Assembly: GCA_002293665.1 (NCBI GenBank)
Contig: DBDQ01000083.1
Coordinates: forward strand, 18,659-42,537
DNA from: Alistipes sp. UBA928
Lineage (GTDB): Bacteria; Bacteroidota; Bacteroidia; Bacteroidales; Rikenellaceae
DNA: 23,879 nt
Direction: 5' to 3'
Each line of letters begins with the position of its first letter. The first letter of the stretch is position 1. Made by a program: the position numbers and the translations under genes. Positions 1-7,340 of this stretch are shown here, piece after piece. Below the pieces are notes generated by a model that was not told the origin of the DNA, did no database searches, and saw only the letters and a program-made list of their open reading frames with translations.

Positions 1-1
1 C

Positions 2-334
2 GGCGTGCTGTCGGGCGGCGAACGAAACCGTCTGCATCTGGCGCTTGCTTTGAAGGAGGAGGGCAATGTGCTGCTTCTCGACGAGCCGACCAATGACATA
101 GACGTCAACACGCTGCGGGCTTTGGAAGAAGGGCTTGAGAACTTTGCGGGGTGTGCAGTGGTGATCTCGCATGACAGGTGGTTCCTCGATCGTATTGCAA
201 CGCATATTTTGTCGTTCGAGGGCGACGGAGGGGTTAAGTTCTTCGAGGGCAGTTACTCGGAGTATGAAGATTATAAAAAGGCTCAAGGTATCGAGCCTGC
301 GAAAAAAGTGAAGTACCGCAAATTAATTGAATAG
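2..334 (+). CDS. ettA: ABC-F family translation factor, EttA-like (C-terminal part; 5' end outside the window)
   Basis: Only the last ~110 residues are present; the reading frame is open to the window edge, so the start lies upstream. Visible are the second ATP-binding cassette's signature LSGGERNR, Walker B with catalytic Glu (LLLDEPTND) and the H-loop (ISHDRWFLDR), then the tail FFEGSYSEYEDYKK. That tail and the D-loop region closely resemble EttA, a cytoplasmic ABC-F ATPase that binds the ribosomal E site and links translation to energy state. No transmembrane domain follows, as expected for ABC-F proteins and unlike transporters. Without the first cassette and the inter-domain linker, another ABC-F subfamily (Uup, YheS) cannot be fully excluded, but the C-terminal EYEDYKK type favours EttA. 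It ends 27 bp before the next gene. Confidence 0.85.
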   Translation, partial: GVLSGGERNRLHLALALKEEGNVLLLDEPTNDIDVNTLRALEEGLENFAGCAVVISHDRWFLDRIATHILSFEGDGGVKFFEGSYSEYEDYKKAQGIEPAKKVKYRKLIE

Positions 335-361
335 AATAACCCTAAAATCCCCCAAACAAAA

Positions 362-855
362 ATGAAAATCAAATTTTTGGCCATCGTGTTATCGGCTGCA
401 TTTGCAACAGCATGTGTAACAAAAGATGACCCGTCGGAGGTCGGAGAACTTTTGACTTCCGAACAGATCGCATCACTGTCGGCGCCGGACGCCCAGACTC
501 CTGGAACGGCAAACTCGTATCCGTGCAGGGATACCCCGGTTACAACAGTCGCGTGATCAAGATGAGTCAGACGAACATGATGACAATCTCGCCGCCGGCT
601 CCGGGCAGCAAAGAGGTGCTGATCAAAGCCAAAATGGTGGTGGTGGATGCCGACAAGGTGGGAACGAGGATATACGGAACCGCCGACCGGAACGAAATAC
701 GCGTCACCTCGGATAACCTCGATTTGGAGAATGCAGGTTTTCTGTTGGACGATTACAGCACGGTGGAATACGGCGAATTGCTGTACAGCGGGAAGATCGT
801 TTACGACGGCAGCGACTACTGGCTGGAAGGTGTAACGATTCATAAAGCGCAATAG
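362..855 (+). pseudogene. Small lipoprotein gene split by a -1 frameshift (OB-fold-like, function unknown)
   Basis: The first part (362 onward) encodes a lipoprotein signal peptide, MKIKFLAIVLSAAFATAC, with Cys18 as likely lipidated residue. That frame runs to a stop at 556 but becomes atypical after about position 490. The continuation is in the next frame: from about 496 it reads DSWNGKLVSVQGYPGYNS and stays open to the stop at 855. The total span, 494 bp, is one base short of a multiple of three, as expected for one lost base; an extra C in the run at 491-493 would give SAPDAPDSWNGK. The shift must lie between 430 (where the second frame opens) and 556. The repaired protein would be ~164 residues with a beta-rich C-terminal part, perhaps OB-fold-like. 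I do not recognise a named family. It could be a real recent pseudogene or an assembly error. Two base pairs separate it from the next, also frameshifted, gene. Confidence 0.6.
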
Positions 856-857
856 TC

Positions 858-1239
858 ATGGCTGCGCAACAGCAAAAAATGAAACCGTTTGGTTTGGTGG
901 TATTCGTGGTTATGTCGGCTCTCTCCATTGCCCTGTTCATGTTCAAGGAGAAGATCATTCCCGATCAAAACGCCGCTTACAGGGAAGAGCTCAGCCGCTA
1001 CGTGAAGACCTCGGCCGTTGTGGTCTTCCAAAGAGATGGTGGGTGGAGCCCGCCGTTCGCGCCTGTCGGTTACGGTGCAGTTCAGAGACAGTACGGGAGA
1101 ACTTCAAATCGCAACTCTCAGTGACACCGACCTCGGAAGTGTTCCTAACGGCGACTCGATAATCGTGTGGTACGATCCCGAAAAGCCGTATACAGTCGAA
1201 AGCGACAGGGTGTACAAAGAGATAATGAGAATTAAATAA
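858..1239 (+). pseudogene. Single-TM DUF3592-like membrane protein gene split by a +1 frameshift
   Basis: The 5' frame (858 onward; Met8 at 879 is an alternative start) encodes one transmembrane helix, about residues 10-28 (FGLVVFVVMSALSIALFMF), then a soluble segment ending ...KTSAVVV. After about position 1024 that frame turns to unlikely sequence and stops at 1124. The +1 frame, open from 1006, continues SKEMVGGARRSRLSVTVQF and then RDSTGELQ, GDSIIVWYDPEKP, to the stop at 1239. The pattern of YTV-x-F-like strand, D-x-x-G and GD-x-I-x-V-x-YDP resembles DUF3592-type small membrane proteins. The span of 382 bp is one base over a multiple of three, so one inserted base (for example a T near 1025) explains it. 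Repaired length is ~126 residues. Function unknown; probably in the inner membrane. Confidence 0.6.
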
Positions 1240-1257
1240 TGACTGGAAAATAGGAGT

Positions 1258-1674
1258 ATGGATGTAACGGCTATACCTTTCAACAGGCTGATCGGGCTGG
1301 CGGAGTCGGACGATGAGCGTTATGTGCTGATGCTGCCGGCGGGCAGACAATACGAGAACCACGTCGGGACGGTTCACGCGAGCGCGCTGTTCGCTTTGGC
1401 CGAGGCTACGAGCGGGGTGGTGCTGCTGCGTGAGTTCGGCGGGCGCGGCGATCTTGCCTCGGTGGTGCGCAAGGTCGAGACCAAATATCGCAATCCCGCG
1501 CAGGGAGCGGTCTACTCCTCGGCGACACTCGTAGAGGAGAAGGCGGCGGTGATTGCCGAGACAGATGAGCGCGGCAGGGCTTTTGCCCATGTTGCGGTCG
1601 ATGTTTTCGACGGTGCGGCGCGGGCGGTTGCCCGGTTTGAGTTCGAATGGTTCGTAACAAAAATTACAAAATAG
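1258..1674 (+). CDS. Hotdog-fold thioesterase-like protein (DUF4442/PaaI type)
   Basis: A 138-residue protein, the usual length for a single hotdog domain. The central segment NHVGTVHASALFALAEATSG has the hotdog helix preceded by the N-x-x-G-x-x-H-A pattern seen in PaaI and DUF4442 acyl-CoA thioesterase-like proteins, and the tail alternates in beta-strand fashion (VRKVETKYRNPAQG; AHVAVDVFDGAARAVARFEFEW). The family generally hydrolyses or binds acyl-CoA in the cytoplasm; the substrate cannot be told from sequence. A purine-rich stretch, AGGAG, sits 2 bp before the start codon. It ends 3 bp before hisS and probably shares its transcript. No functional tie to histidyl-tRNA synthesis is evident. 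Confidence 0.75.
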   Translation: MDVTAIPFNRLIGLAESDDERYVLMLPAGRQYENHVGTVHASALFALAEATSGVVLLREFGGRGDLASVVRKVETKYRNPAQGAVYSSATLVEEKAAVIAETDERGRAFAHVAVDVFDGAARAVARFEFEWFVTKITK

Positions 1675-1677
1675 GAA

Positions 1678-2988
1678 ATGGCACAAAAACCGAGCATACC
1701 CAAGGGTACACGCGACTTTTCGCAGGCTGAGACCGCGCGGCGGAACTATATTTTCGACACTTGCCGCGAGGTTTTTCGCCTCTTCGGCTATGCGCCGATC
1801 GAGACCCCGGCGATGGAGAATCTTTCGACGCTGATGGGCAAATATGGCGAGGAGGGCGATAAGCTGTTATTTCGCATCCAAAACAGTGGTGAACAGGCCG
1901 CGGCGCCACCTGAAAAGGGCCTGCGGTACGACCTGACGGTGCCGTTCGCGCGATTTGTGGTGCAGCATCAGAGCGAGATCGCTTTCCCGTTCAAACGCTA
2001 CCAGATTCAGCCCGTGTGGAGAGCCGACAGGCCGCAGAAGGGGCGTTACAGGGAGTTCTATCAGTGCGACGTCGATGTGATCGGGTCGCGGAGCCTTACC
2101 AACGAGATCGAACTGATCCGGATAGTCGAGGCGGTATTCGGGCGCCTCGGGGTGGGCGTCATTCTCAAACTCAACAATCGCAAGATATTGGCCGGTATTG
2201 CCGAAACCATAGGCCATGCCGACCGCATGATCGACATTACGATCGCGATCGACAAGCTCGAAAAGATCGGCATGGAGGCGGTGAAGGCCGAGCTTGCCGA
2301 AAAGGGTATCGACGCGGCGGCGATCGGGCGGCTTGAGCCGATACTTGCGCTGAGCGGTTCCAATACCGAAAAACTCGACAAGTTGGCGGGGGCACTCGTC
2401 GGTTCGGAGACTGGTATGGCGGGGATAGAGGAGATGCGAACCATTTTCGGCATGGCGGCCGCGCTGGAGATCGGACTCGATGTGGAGCTCGACCTGTCGC
2501 TCGCGCGCGGACTCAACTACTACACGGGCACGATATTCGAGGTTAAGGCGCGCGACTGGCCCATAGGCAGCATCTGCGGCGGAGGGCGCTATGACGACCT
2601 GACGGGTATTTTCGGTCTTCCGGGAGTTTCGGGTGTGGGAATATCGTTCGGCGCCGACCGCATATACGACGTGATGGACGGGTTGGGGTTATTTCCCGAG
2701 GAGGCGACGGGCGGCACGCGGGTGATGTTCGTCAATTTCGGCGGTGCGGAGGAGGTGGCGTCGCTGCAGGGGCTCACTGCCCTGCGCGGTAGTGGTTTCG
2801 CGGCCGAGATATATCCCGACGCCACGGCCAAGATCAAAAAACAGATGGAGTGGGCCAACAGGCGCGCAATTCCGTTTGTGGCGATAATAGGCGCCGAGGA
2901 GCTCGAAAAAGGGACGGCAACGCTGAAGAACATGCAGACGGGCGAACAGCAGCAGGTGGCGATCGGGCGGATCGCCGAGATGGTTTGA
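1678..2988 (+). CDS. hisS: Histidine--tRNA ligase (HisRS)
   Basis: 436 residues, the normal length for bacterial HisRS, a class II synthetase that charges tRNA-His in the cytoplasm. The N-terminus PKGTRDF is the family opening; motif 2 is GRYREFYQCDVDVIG; the histidine-specific loop is LARGLNYYTGTIFEV; motif 3 is in GVSGVGISFGADRIYDVM, preceded by GGGRYDDL. The C-terminal ~95 residues (VMFVNFGG to the end) form the anticodon-binding domain. The start ATG follows the hotdog gene by 3 bp and the S41 protease gene begins 17 bp after the stop, suggesting co-transcription. All expected motifs are present and there is no sign of damage. Confidence 0.97.
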   Translation: MAQKPSIPKGTRDFSQAETARRNYIFDTCREVFRLFGYAPIETPAMENLSTLMGKYGEEGDKLLFRIQNSGEQAAAPPEKGLRYDLTVPFARFVVQHQSEIAFPFKRYQIQPVWRADRPQKGRYREFYQCDVDVIGSRSLTNEIELIRIVEAVFGRLGVGVILKLNNRKILAGIAETIGHADRMIDITIAIDKLEKIGMEAVKAELAEKGIDAAAIGRLEPILALSGSNTEKLDKLAGALVGSETGMAGIEEMRTIFGMAAALEIGLDVELDLSLARGLNYYTGTIFEVKARDWPIGSICGGGRYDDLTGIFGLPGVSGVGISFGADRIYDVMDGLGLFPEEATGGTRVMFVNFGGAEEVASLQGLTALRGSGFAAEIYPDATAKIKKQMEWANRRAIPFVAIIGAEELEKGTATLKNMQTGEQQQVAIGRIAEMV

Positions 2989-3005
2989 CATTAGAATTGA
3001 CGACG

Positions 3006-4688
3006 ATGGATAAGAGATTGTTGAAATACGTGGTGGCGGCGGTAGTGGTGGCGGCGGTGCCGATCTCAGGTTTCGGACAGCTCACAAGACAGCGGGCCGA
3101 ACATCCCACACAGGAGGAGCTGCGCAACATGTCGACCCAGGGCAACAAGCTCGTCGAGTTCTACCGGATTATGGCCGAGAACTATCTCGATACCATGAAC
3201 TACGCGGCGGTGGTCGAAAAAGGGATCACAAGCATGCTCGCCGAACTCGATCCGCACTCGATATACCTCACGGCCAAAGAACTGCAAACGTCGAACGAAG
3301 AGTTAGGCGGAGGGTTCAGCGGCATCGGAATAGAGTTCAACACGATGGCCGACACCATAATCGTGGTCAACACGATAGTGGGCGGGCCGGCCGAAATGGT
3401 GGGGCTGCTGCCCGGCGACCGGATCGTGTCGATCGACGGCGGGAATGCCGTGGGCATCGAACGCAACGACGTGCCGAAATACCTGCGCGGGCCGAAGGGG
3501 ACGAAAGTGGAACTGAAGATATTCAGGCGCAGCGCTCCCGGCCTGTTGGAGTTTACCATCATACGCGACGACATTCCCATAAACACCGTAGACGCGGCCT
3601 ATAAACCCGATCCGCGCACGGGATACATCAAGGTGAACCGGTTCGGTGCGACCACGGGAAAGGAGTTTCGGGATGCCTTCGCAAAAGTCAACGCCGACGG
3701 CGCGATAGACGGCCTGATACTCGACCTGCGCGGAAACGGCGGCGGATTCCTGCCTGAAGCGATCAGAATGGGCGAGTTTTTCCTCGGCGCCGGACAGCGC
3801 ATAGTCTCCACCGAAGGCAACCTGTATCCCTCGCAAAGTGCCGACGCGCGGGTTGACGGAACCTACCATAGTGGACGGCTCATAGTCCTCGTCGACGAAA
3901 TTTCGGCCTCCGCCTCCGAGATCGTGGCCGGAGCGGTGCAAGATTGGGACAGAGGAGTGATCGTGGGGCGGCCCACCTTTGGCAAGGGGCTGGTGCAGCG
4001 CGAGTTTAAGCTCAGCGACGAGTCGGCCGTGAGGCTCACCATAGCCAAATACCTTACCCCGACGGGACGGGCAATACAGCGCCCCTACGAGCCCGGAAAA
4101 TCAGACGAATACTATCTCGAACACATAGCCATGATGTCGGCCGCGGCCGATAAAGACCCTCCCGCAGACTCCGCCGCGCGGAAAGCACCGGCGTACAGCA
4201 CCCTGCGCAGCGGACGGACAGTGTATGGCGCGGGAGGTATTCGTCCCGATGTGATAACTCCTGCCGACACCACCGGTTACTCGCCATACTGGTCGGCGCT
4301 GATACGTACGGGACGTCTGCGGGAGTTCGTGCAGAGCCACCTCGACGACAACCGTGCCGCGATAATCCGACGGTTCCGCGACGTGGAGAGCTACGTAGAC
4401 AGATTCGACGCCGAAAGCCTTATTCCCGCACTCGCCGACTACGCCGCCGCGGGGGGTATAGAACGCGACGAGGCCGGTATAGAGAAGTCTAAACTGTGGA
4501 TCACCGCGCAGATCAAAGCACTGATAGCCCAACAGTTGTGGGAGACCGAAGGTTATTACAGGGTGACCCACACGACGATCGACGACACGTTCCGCCGGGC
4601 GCACGAAATGATGATGCGCTGGTACCGGACAGATTACCCTTCCGGCGAGGCTGTCACCGTGGAACTCGTGAGGCAATTAAGCGAGTAA
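3006..4688 (+). CDS. S41 family C-terminal processing peptidase (CtpA/Tsp-like)
   Basis: 560 residues from ATG 3006; the frame is open further upstream but that part overlaps hisS out of frame. The start at MDKRLLKYVVAAVVVAAV gives a clean signal peptide or membrane anchor. A PDZ domain follows (about 97-190: GGGFSGIGIEF, AEMVGLLPGDRIVSIDGG), then the S41 protease domain with LDLRGNGGG. Catalytic Ser302 is in SASASE and Lys327 in TFGKG, 25 residues apart as in Tsp and the plant D1 processing protease. Such enzymes act in the periplasm on unstructured C-termini and are involved in envelope quality control. The ~130-residue C-terminal extension after PDVITPADTTGY is helical and typical of longer Bacteroidota members. 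It follows hisS by 17 bp; a promoter for the next gene begins ~20 bp after the stop. Confidence 0.93.
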   Translation: MDKRLLKYVVAAVVVAAVPISGFGQLTRQRAEHPTQEELRNMSTQGNKLVEFYRIMAENYLDTMNYAAVVEKGITSMLAELDPHSIYLTAKELQTSNEELGGGFSGIGIEFNTMADTIIVVNTIVGGPAEMVGLLPGDRIVSIDGGNAVGIERNDVPKYLRGPKGTKVELKIFRRSAPGLLEFTIIRDDIPINTVDAAYKPDPRTGYIKVNRFGATTGKEFRDAFAKVNADGAIDGLILDLRGNGGGFLPEAIRMGEFFLGAGQRIVSTEGNLYPSQSADARVDGTYHSGRLIVLVDEISASASEIVAGAVQDWDRGVIVGRPTFGKGLVQREFKLSDESAVRLTIAKYLTPTGRAIQRPYEPGKSDEYYLEHIAMMSAAADKDPPADSAARKAPAYSTLRSGRTVYGAGGIRPDVITPADTTGYSPYWSALIRTGRLREFVQSHLDDNRAAIIRRFRDVESYVDRFDAESLIPALADYAAAGGIERDEAGIEKSKLWITAQIKALIAQQLWETEGYYRVTHTTIDDTFRRAHEMMMRWYRTDYPSGEAVTVELVRQLSE

Positions 4689-4710
4689 AACAATATTTTT
4701 CCCGATTTCT

Positions 4711-4741
4711 CTTGGTCGGGAAGATAATTTCCCTATATTTG
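4711..4741 (+). promoter_or_regulatory. Bacteroidota-type promoter for the PUR-like gene
   Basis: A -7 element TATATTTG (consensus TAnnTTTG) at 4734-4741 is preceded, after 19 bp, by CTTG at 4711-4714 (consensus TTTG, 3 of 4). Transcription would start near 4747 and leave a ~55-nt leader before ATG 4802. A short inverted repeat CCCGA/TCGGG (4701-4705 and 4716-4720) overlaps the -33 region; it could be a weak terminator for the upstream protease gene or an operator. Confidence 0.65.
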
Positions 4742-4801
4742 CACGCAAGATAACCTTAACACACCTAAAAAGACTAACCATTCTGAGAACGACAGAGCAA
4801 C

Positions 4802-5161
4802 ATGGGAGATGGATTTGACTTTCGCGCAGGCGGTACGGGAGGATTCGGTACAGGCGACGGCGACGGTGGTGAAGATGTCTATTCGAAGGTAGTAAGGGCC
4901 GGAAAAAGAACTTACTTCTTCGACGTCAAGGCCACAAGAAGCGGCGATTACTACCTCACGGTAACCGAATCGAGGAAAAAACCCGGTCGGGACGGATCGC
5001 CCGTATTCGAAAAGAACAAGATATTCCTCTACAAGGAAGACTTCGCAAAGTTCGCCGACGGACTCGCCGACGCCGTGGATTACGTCAAAATCCATAAACC
5101 CGAATTTTTCGAATCAGAAAGCGCCGATGCCGCTATCGACGCCGAATTTGCCATGCTGTAG
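4802..5161 (+). CDS. PUR-alpha-like DNA/RNA-binding protein (DUF3276)
   Basis: 119 residues. After a glycine/aspartate-rich N-terminus (about residues 1-24: GGTGGFGTGDGDGGED) comes the single PUR repeat: VYSKVVRAGKRTYFFDVKAT, YYLTVTES, then KNKIFLYKEDFAKFADGLADAVDYV. These match the Bacteroidota DUF3276 family, PUR-alpha/beta/gamma homologues that bind single-stranded DNA and RNA (the spirochete homologue BpuR is a known nucleic-acid-binding regulator). It is cytoplasmic, with no signal peptide. The gene is monocistronic by position: its own promoter at 4711-4741 and another promoter right after it. Its target is unknown. The acidic C-terminus (ESESADAAIDAEF) and glycine-rich head flank the conserved core. 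Confidence 0.85.
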   Translation: MGDGFDFRAGGTGGFGTGDGDGGEDVYSKVVRAGKRTYFFDVKATRSGDYYLTVTESRKKPGRDGSPVFEKNKIFLYKEDFAKFADGLADAVDYVKIHKPEFFESESADAAIDAEFAML

Positions 5162-5180
5162 CTACAAAGACCGACCTTAT

Positions 5181-5211
5181 TTTGGTATTGCTAATAATTG
5201 CACTATTTTTG
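5181..5211 (+). promoter_or_regulatory. Consensus Bacteroidota promoter for the DUF4919 gene
   Basis: TTTG at 5181-5184, a 19-bp spacer, then TATTTTTG at 5204-5211: a full match to TTTG-N19-21-TAnnTTTG. Expected start site is about 5217, only ~12 nt before ATG 5229, so the leader is very short. Confidence 0.75.
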
Positions 5212-5228
5212 CATTTTTACGCAGGTAC

Positions 5229-5990
5229 ATGAAAAAAATAGTGCTGATAATTGCGATCGTGTTGGCGGCGGTGTCCGAAACTGCGGCGCAAAGTGTGAAG
5301 GAGGTGCAGGAGGTGTCGGCAGCGCAGGTGCTGCGTGTGCCGGTCGAGGATGCAGTGCTTCCGGCGATCATGTCGCCCGAGTCGCCATACTTATACCTGC
5401 CGATGATGCAGCGATATACCAGGGGCGACGAAACACTCACCGACGATCACTACTACTACCTCTACTACGGATACGCTTACCAACCGGAATACGACGCGCA
5501 CAAGGAGCTGCCCGGAGAGGCCGCCATGTACGACATCCTGAGACGCACAACGCAGATCACCCGCGAGGAAGCGTTCGCAATAATCGAGGCCGGACGGCAC
5601 AACATGACCGTCGACCCGTTCTCGCCCTCAAACATAAACATGATGACATGGGCCTACGGAGTGGTGGGCGACACCCTCAACGCACGGCTGAGCGCACACC
5701 GTTTCCGCGGAATAGTGAAGGCCATAACATCAAGCGGCACCGGCCGCCGCGAAAAATCACCCTGGCACATACTTCGTTTCAGCCATGCCGACGACATAGT
5801 CGGTGTGCTGGGCCTCGAGATAGTAAACCGGCAGGTGCGGACGCGCGATGTGGAGTACATTCAGGTGGGCCGCAACAGCGCCGGTACAAAGGGATATTTC
5901 TTTGACTACAGCCGCGTCTACTGGAAACCTTTCGAGGGCGAGAGGGTGAAAAAGGGGAGTAAATGGATGTTCAATGGAACTCCGATGTGA
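5229..5990 (+). CDS. Secreted DUF4919-type protein, function unknown
   Basis: 253 residues from ATG 5229. The frame extends 34 codons upstream, but that part lies across the promoter and is not plausible; MKKIVLIIAIVLAAVSETAAQ is a clear Sec signal peptide with cleavage likely after Ala-Gln near residue 21. The body has the pattern I associate with the Bacteroidota DUF4919 family: MMQRYTRGDETLTDDHYYYL, then YYGYAYQPEY, a helical ITREEAFAIIEAGRHNM, and a beta-rich second half (GTKGYFFDYSRVYWKPF). No catalytic motif is visible. Expected location is periplasm or cell surface. It stops 10 bp before the C11 peptidase lipoprotein gene, so the two are probably co-transcribed from the promoter at 5181-5211. 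The family name is from pattern memory and would need a profile search. Confidence 0.7.
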   Translation: MKKIVLIIAIVLAAVSETAAQSVKEVQEVSAAQVLRVPVEDAVLPAIMSPESPYLYLPMMQRYTRGDETLTDDHYYYLYYGYAYQPEYDAHKELPGEAAMYDILRRTTQITREEAFAIIEAGRHNMTVDPFSPSNINMMTWAYGVVGDTLNARLSAHRFRGIVKAITSSGTGRREKSPWHILRFSHADDIVGVLGLEIVNRQVRTRDVEYIQVGRNSAGTKGYFFDYSRVYWKPFEGERVKKGSKWMFNGTPM

Positions 5991-6000
5991 TTAACTGAGA

Positions 6001-7308
6001 ATGGATATTAGAATTTTGAGGATGAAACGTGAATTTATAATATTGGCAGCAGTATTATTGCTGTCTGGTTGTGGCTGGGAGCCGTTGCCGCCTCCATTGC
6101 CTCCTCCTGCCCAGCGAGTGTTGTTGATGTATGATAATATTGAGAACATTGATAGGAGAGGTAACAGTTATTTTGCCAAGAATGTGCATGCGGCCGGTAA
6201 GGCTGTCGCACAGGAGGTGCTCGATCCTGATGAAAGGGTGGTTGTGTTTGATCGCAACTTCAAGGCGGAGGGTTATACCGGAGCCCGGAGCGTGGTGTAC
6301 GAAATCGTGAAGGACGCCTCGCAGACCGATGGGTTCCGGTTGGAGATTTTGAGGGTGTACGAGTCGGGCGAAAACGCCAATCTTTCGACTGAAGTGATGG
6401 CAGCCGTTGTGGGAGATATTCGCAGGGTTGTTCCGGCGCCCCACTACGGATTGGCTTTCGGTTCGCACGGCAAGGGGTGGCTGCAAAGGGCGTATTCGGG
6501 CAACGTCTCGCGCAGTGGAAATACAGACGGGGATATGTCGCAGGCTCCTTTCGCCGATCTGTGGAGCGAGAGGGAGAATTCGCTGACGCGTTATTTCCAA
6601 GGATATGGTGAAAAGCTCGACGTTTCGGAATTTAGAGATGCCCTGGACGACTGGGCATGGGACTTCATCCTGTTGGACGACTGTTTCATGGCCTCGGCGG
6701 AGGCGCTCTATGAGATGCGCTCGCTGACCGACTATTTTATCGCCTCACCCACGGAGATAATGGCAGCCGGATTTCCTTACGACATGGTCGTGTCGATTCT
6801 TTTTCAGGAGTGGGAAAACAACCTCGAAAACAGCGTTGTCGATGTGGCAGACGCTTTTGTAGAGGCTTACCGCTCGGGGACAATGGAATCCGGATACCCT
6901 CATGCCACCGTTGCCGTGGTGAAAACTTCGGAACTCGATGCTTTGGCCGAGTCGGTCAAACGGCTTAATTTGAGACTGAACGAGGTGACGGGTGTCGGCG
7001 GGATACAATATTATGAGAGATTTACCACTCCGGGCCACGTTTTTTTCGATCTCGACGACTATATCAGTCGTATCCGAGCCTCCGTTACGCCGACCGAATA
7101 CAACGAATTTAAAGCCCAACTCGATCGGACGGTCGTCTTTAAAGACCACACCGAATATTTCTTCTCCGCCGCACAGCTTAACAACGGGACGGTCAAGGTC
7201 GAGCATTACTCCGGCCTAAATGTGTTCATCCCCTGGAGCCAAACCGCCCGACTTGTCAACTGGTACCAACAGACCGAGTGGTATAAATACGTATACGGAG
7301 GAAATTAA
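6001..7308 (+). CDS. Clostripain-family (C11) cysteine peptidase lipoprotein
   Basis: 435 residues from 6001; Met8 (6022) is the more likely true start because MKREFIILAAVLLLSGC is then a textbook lipoprotein signal with lipobox LSGC (Cys24 in the long numbering). A proline-rich spacer (EPLPPPLPPP) follows the lipidated Cys. The peptidase domain shows the catalytic pair of clan CD enzymes: His156 in FGSHGKGW and Cys228 in LLDDCFMAS, each after a hydrophobic strand. The closing part (SGLNVFIPW, WYQQTEWYKYV) is also typical of Bacteroides clostripain-like proteins. Such enzymes cleave after basic residues and are exported; here it would be membrane-anchored. It follows the DUF4919 gene by 10 bp. 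The first ~250 bp are noticeably AT-richer than the neighbours. Confidence 0.88.
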   Translation: MDIRILRMKREFIILAAVLLLSGCGWEPLPPPLPPPAQRVLLMYDNIENIDRRGNSYFAKNVHAAGKAVAQEVLDPDERVVVFDRNFKAEGYTGARSVVYEIVKDASQTDGFRLEILRVYESGENANLSTEVMAAVVGDIRRVVPAPHYGLAFGSHGKGWLQRAYSGNVSRSGNTDGDMSQAPFADLWSERENSLTRYFQGYGEKLDVSEFRDALDDWAWDFILLDDCFMASAEALYEMRSLTDYFIASPTEIMAAGFPYDMVVSILFQEWENNLENSVVDVADAFVEAYRSGTMESGYPHATVAVVKTSELDALAESVKRLNLRLNEVTGVGGIQYYERFTTPGHVFFDLDDYISRIRASVTPTEYNEFKAQLDRTVVFKDHTEYFFSAAQLNNGTVKVEHYSGLNVFIPWSQTARLVNWYQQTEWYKYVYGGN

Positions 7309-7340
7309 GCGTGGCAAACTATTTGCTGGAAGGGTAGATT

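Noticed and set aside
362..1239. Four separate small genes instead of two frameshifted ones
   Set aside because: The downstream halves lack good start sites and signals, while the conserved-looking segments (WNGKLVSVQGYPGY; SKEMVGGARR) begin before any usable ATG, and the total lengths miss a multiple of three by exactly one base in each case.
2850..3005. In-frame 52-codon N-terminal extension of the S41 peptidase
   Set aside because: It overlaps the hisS end in another frame, is Arg/Gly-rich and unlike an exported protein; the ATG at 3006 opens a proper signal sequence.
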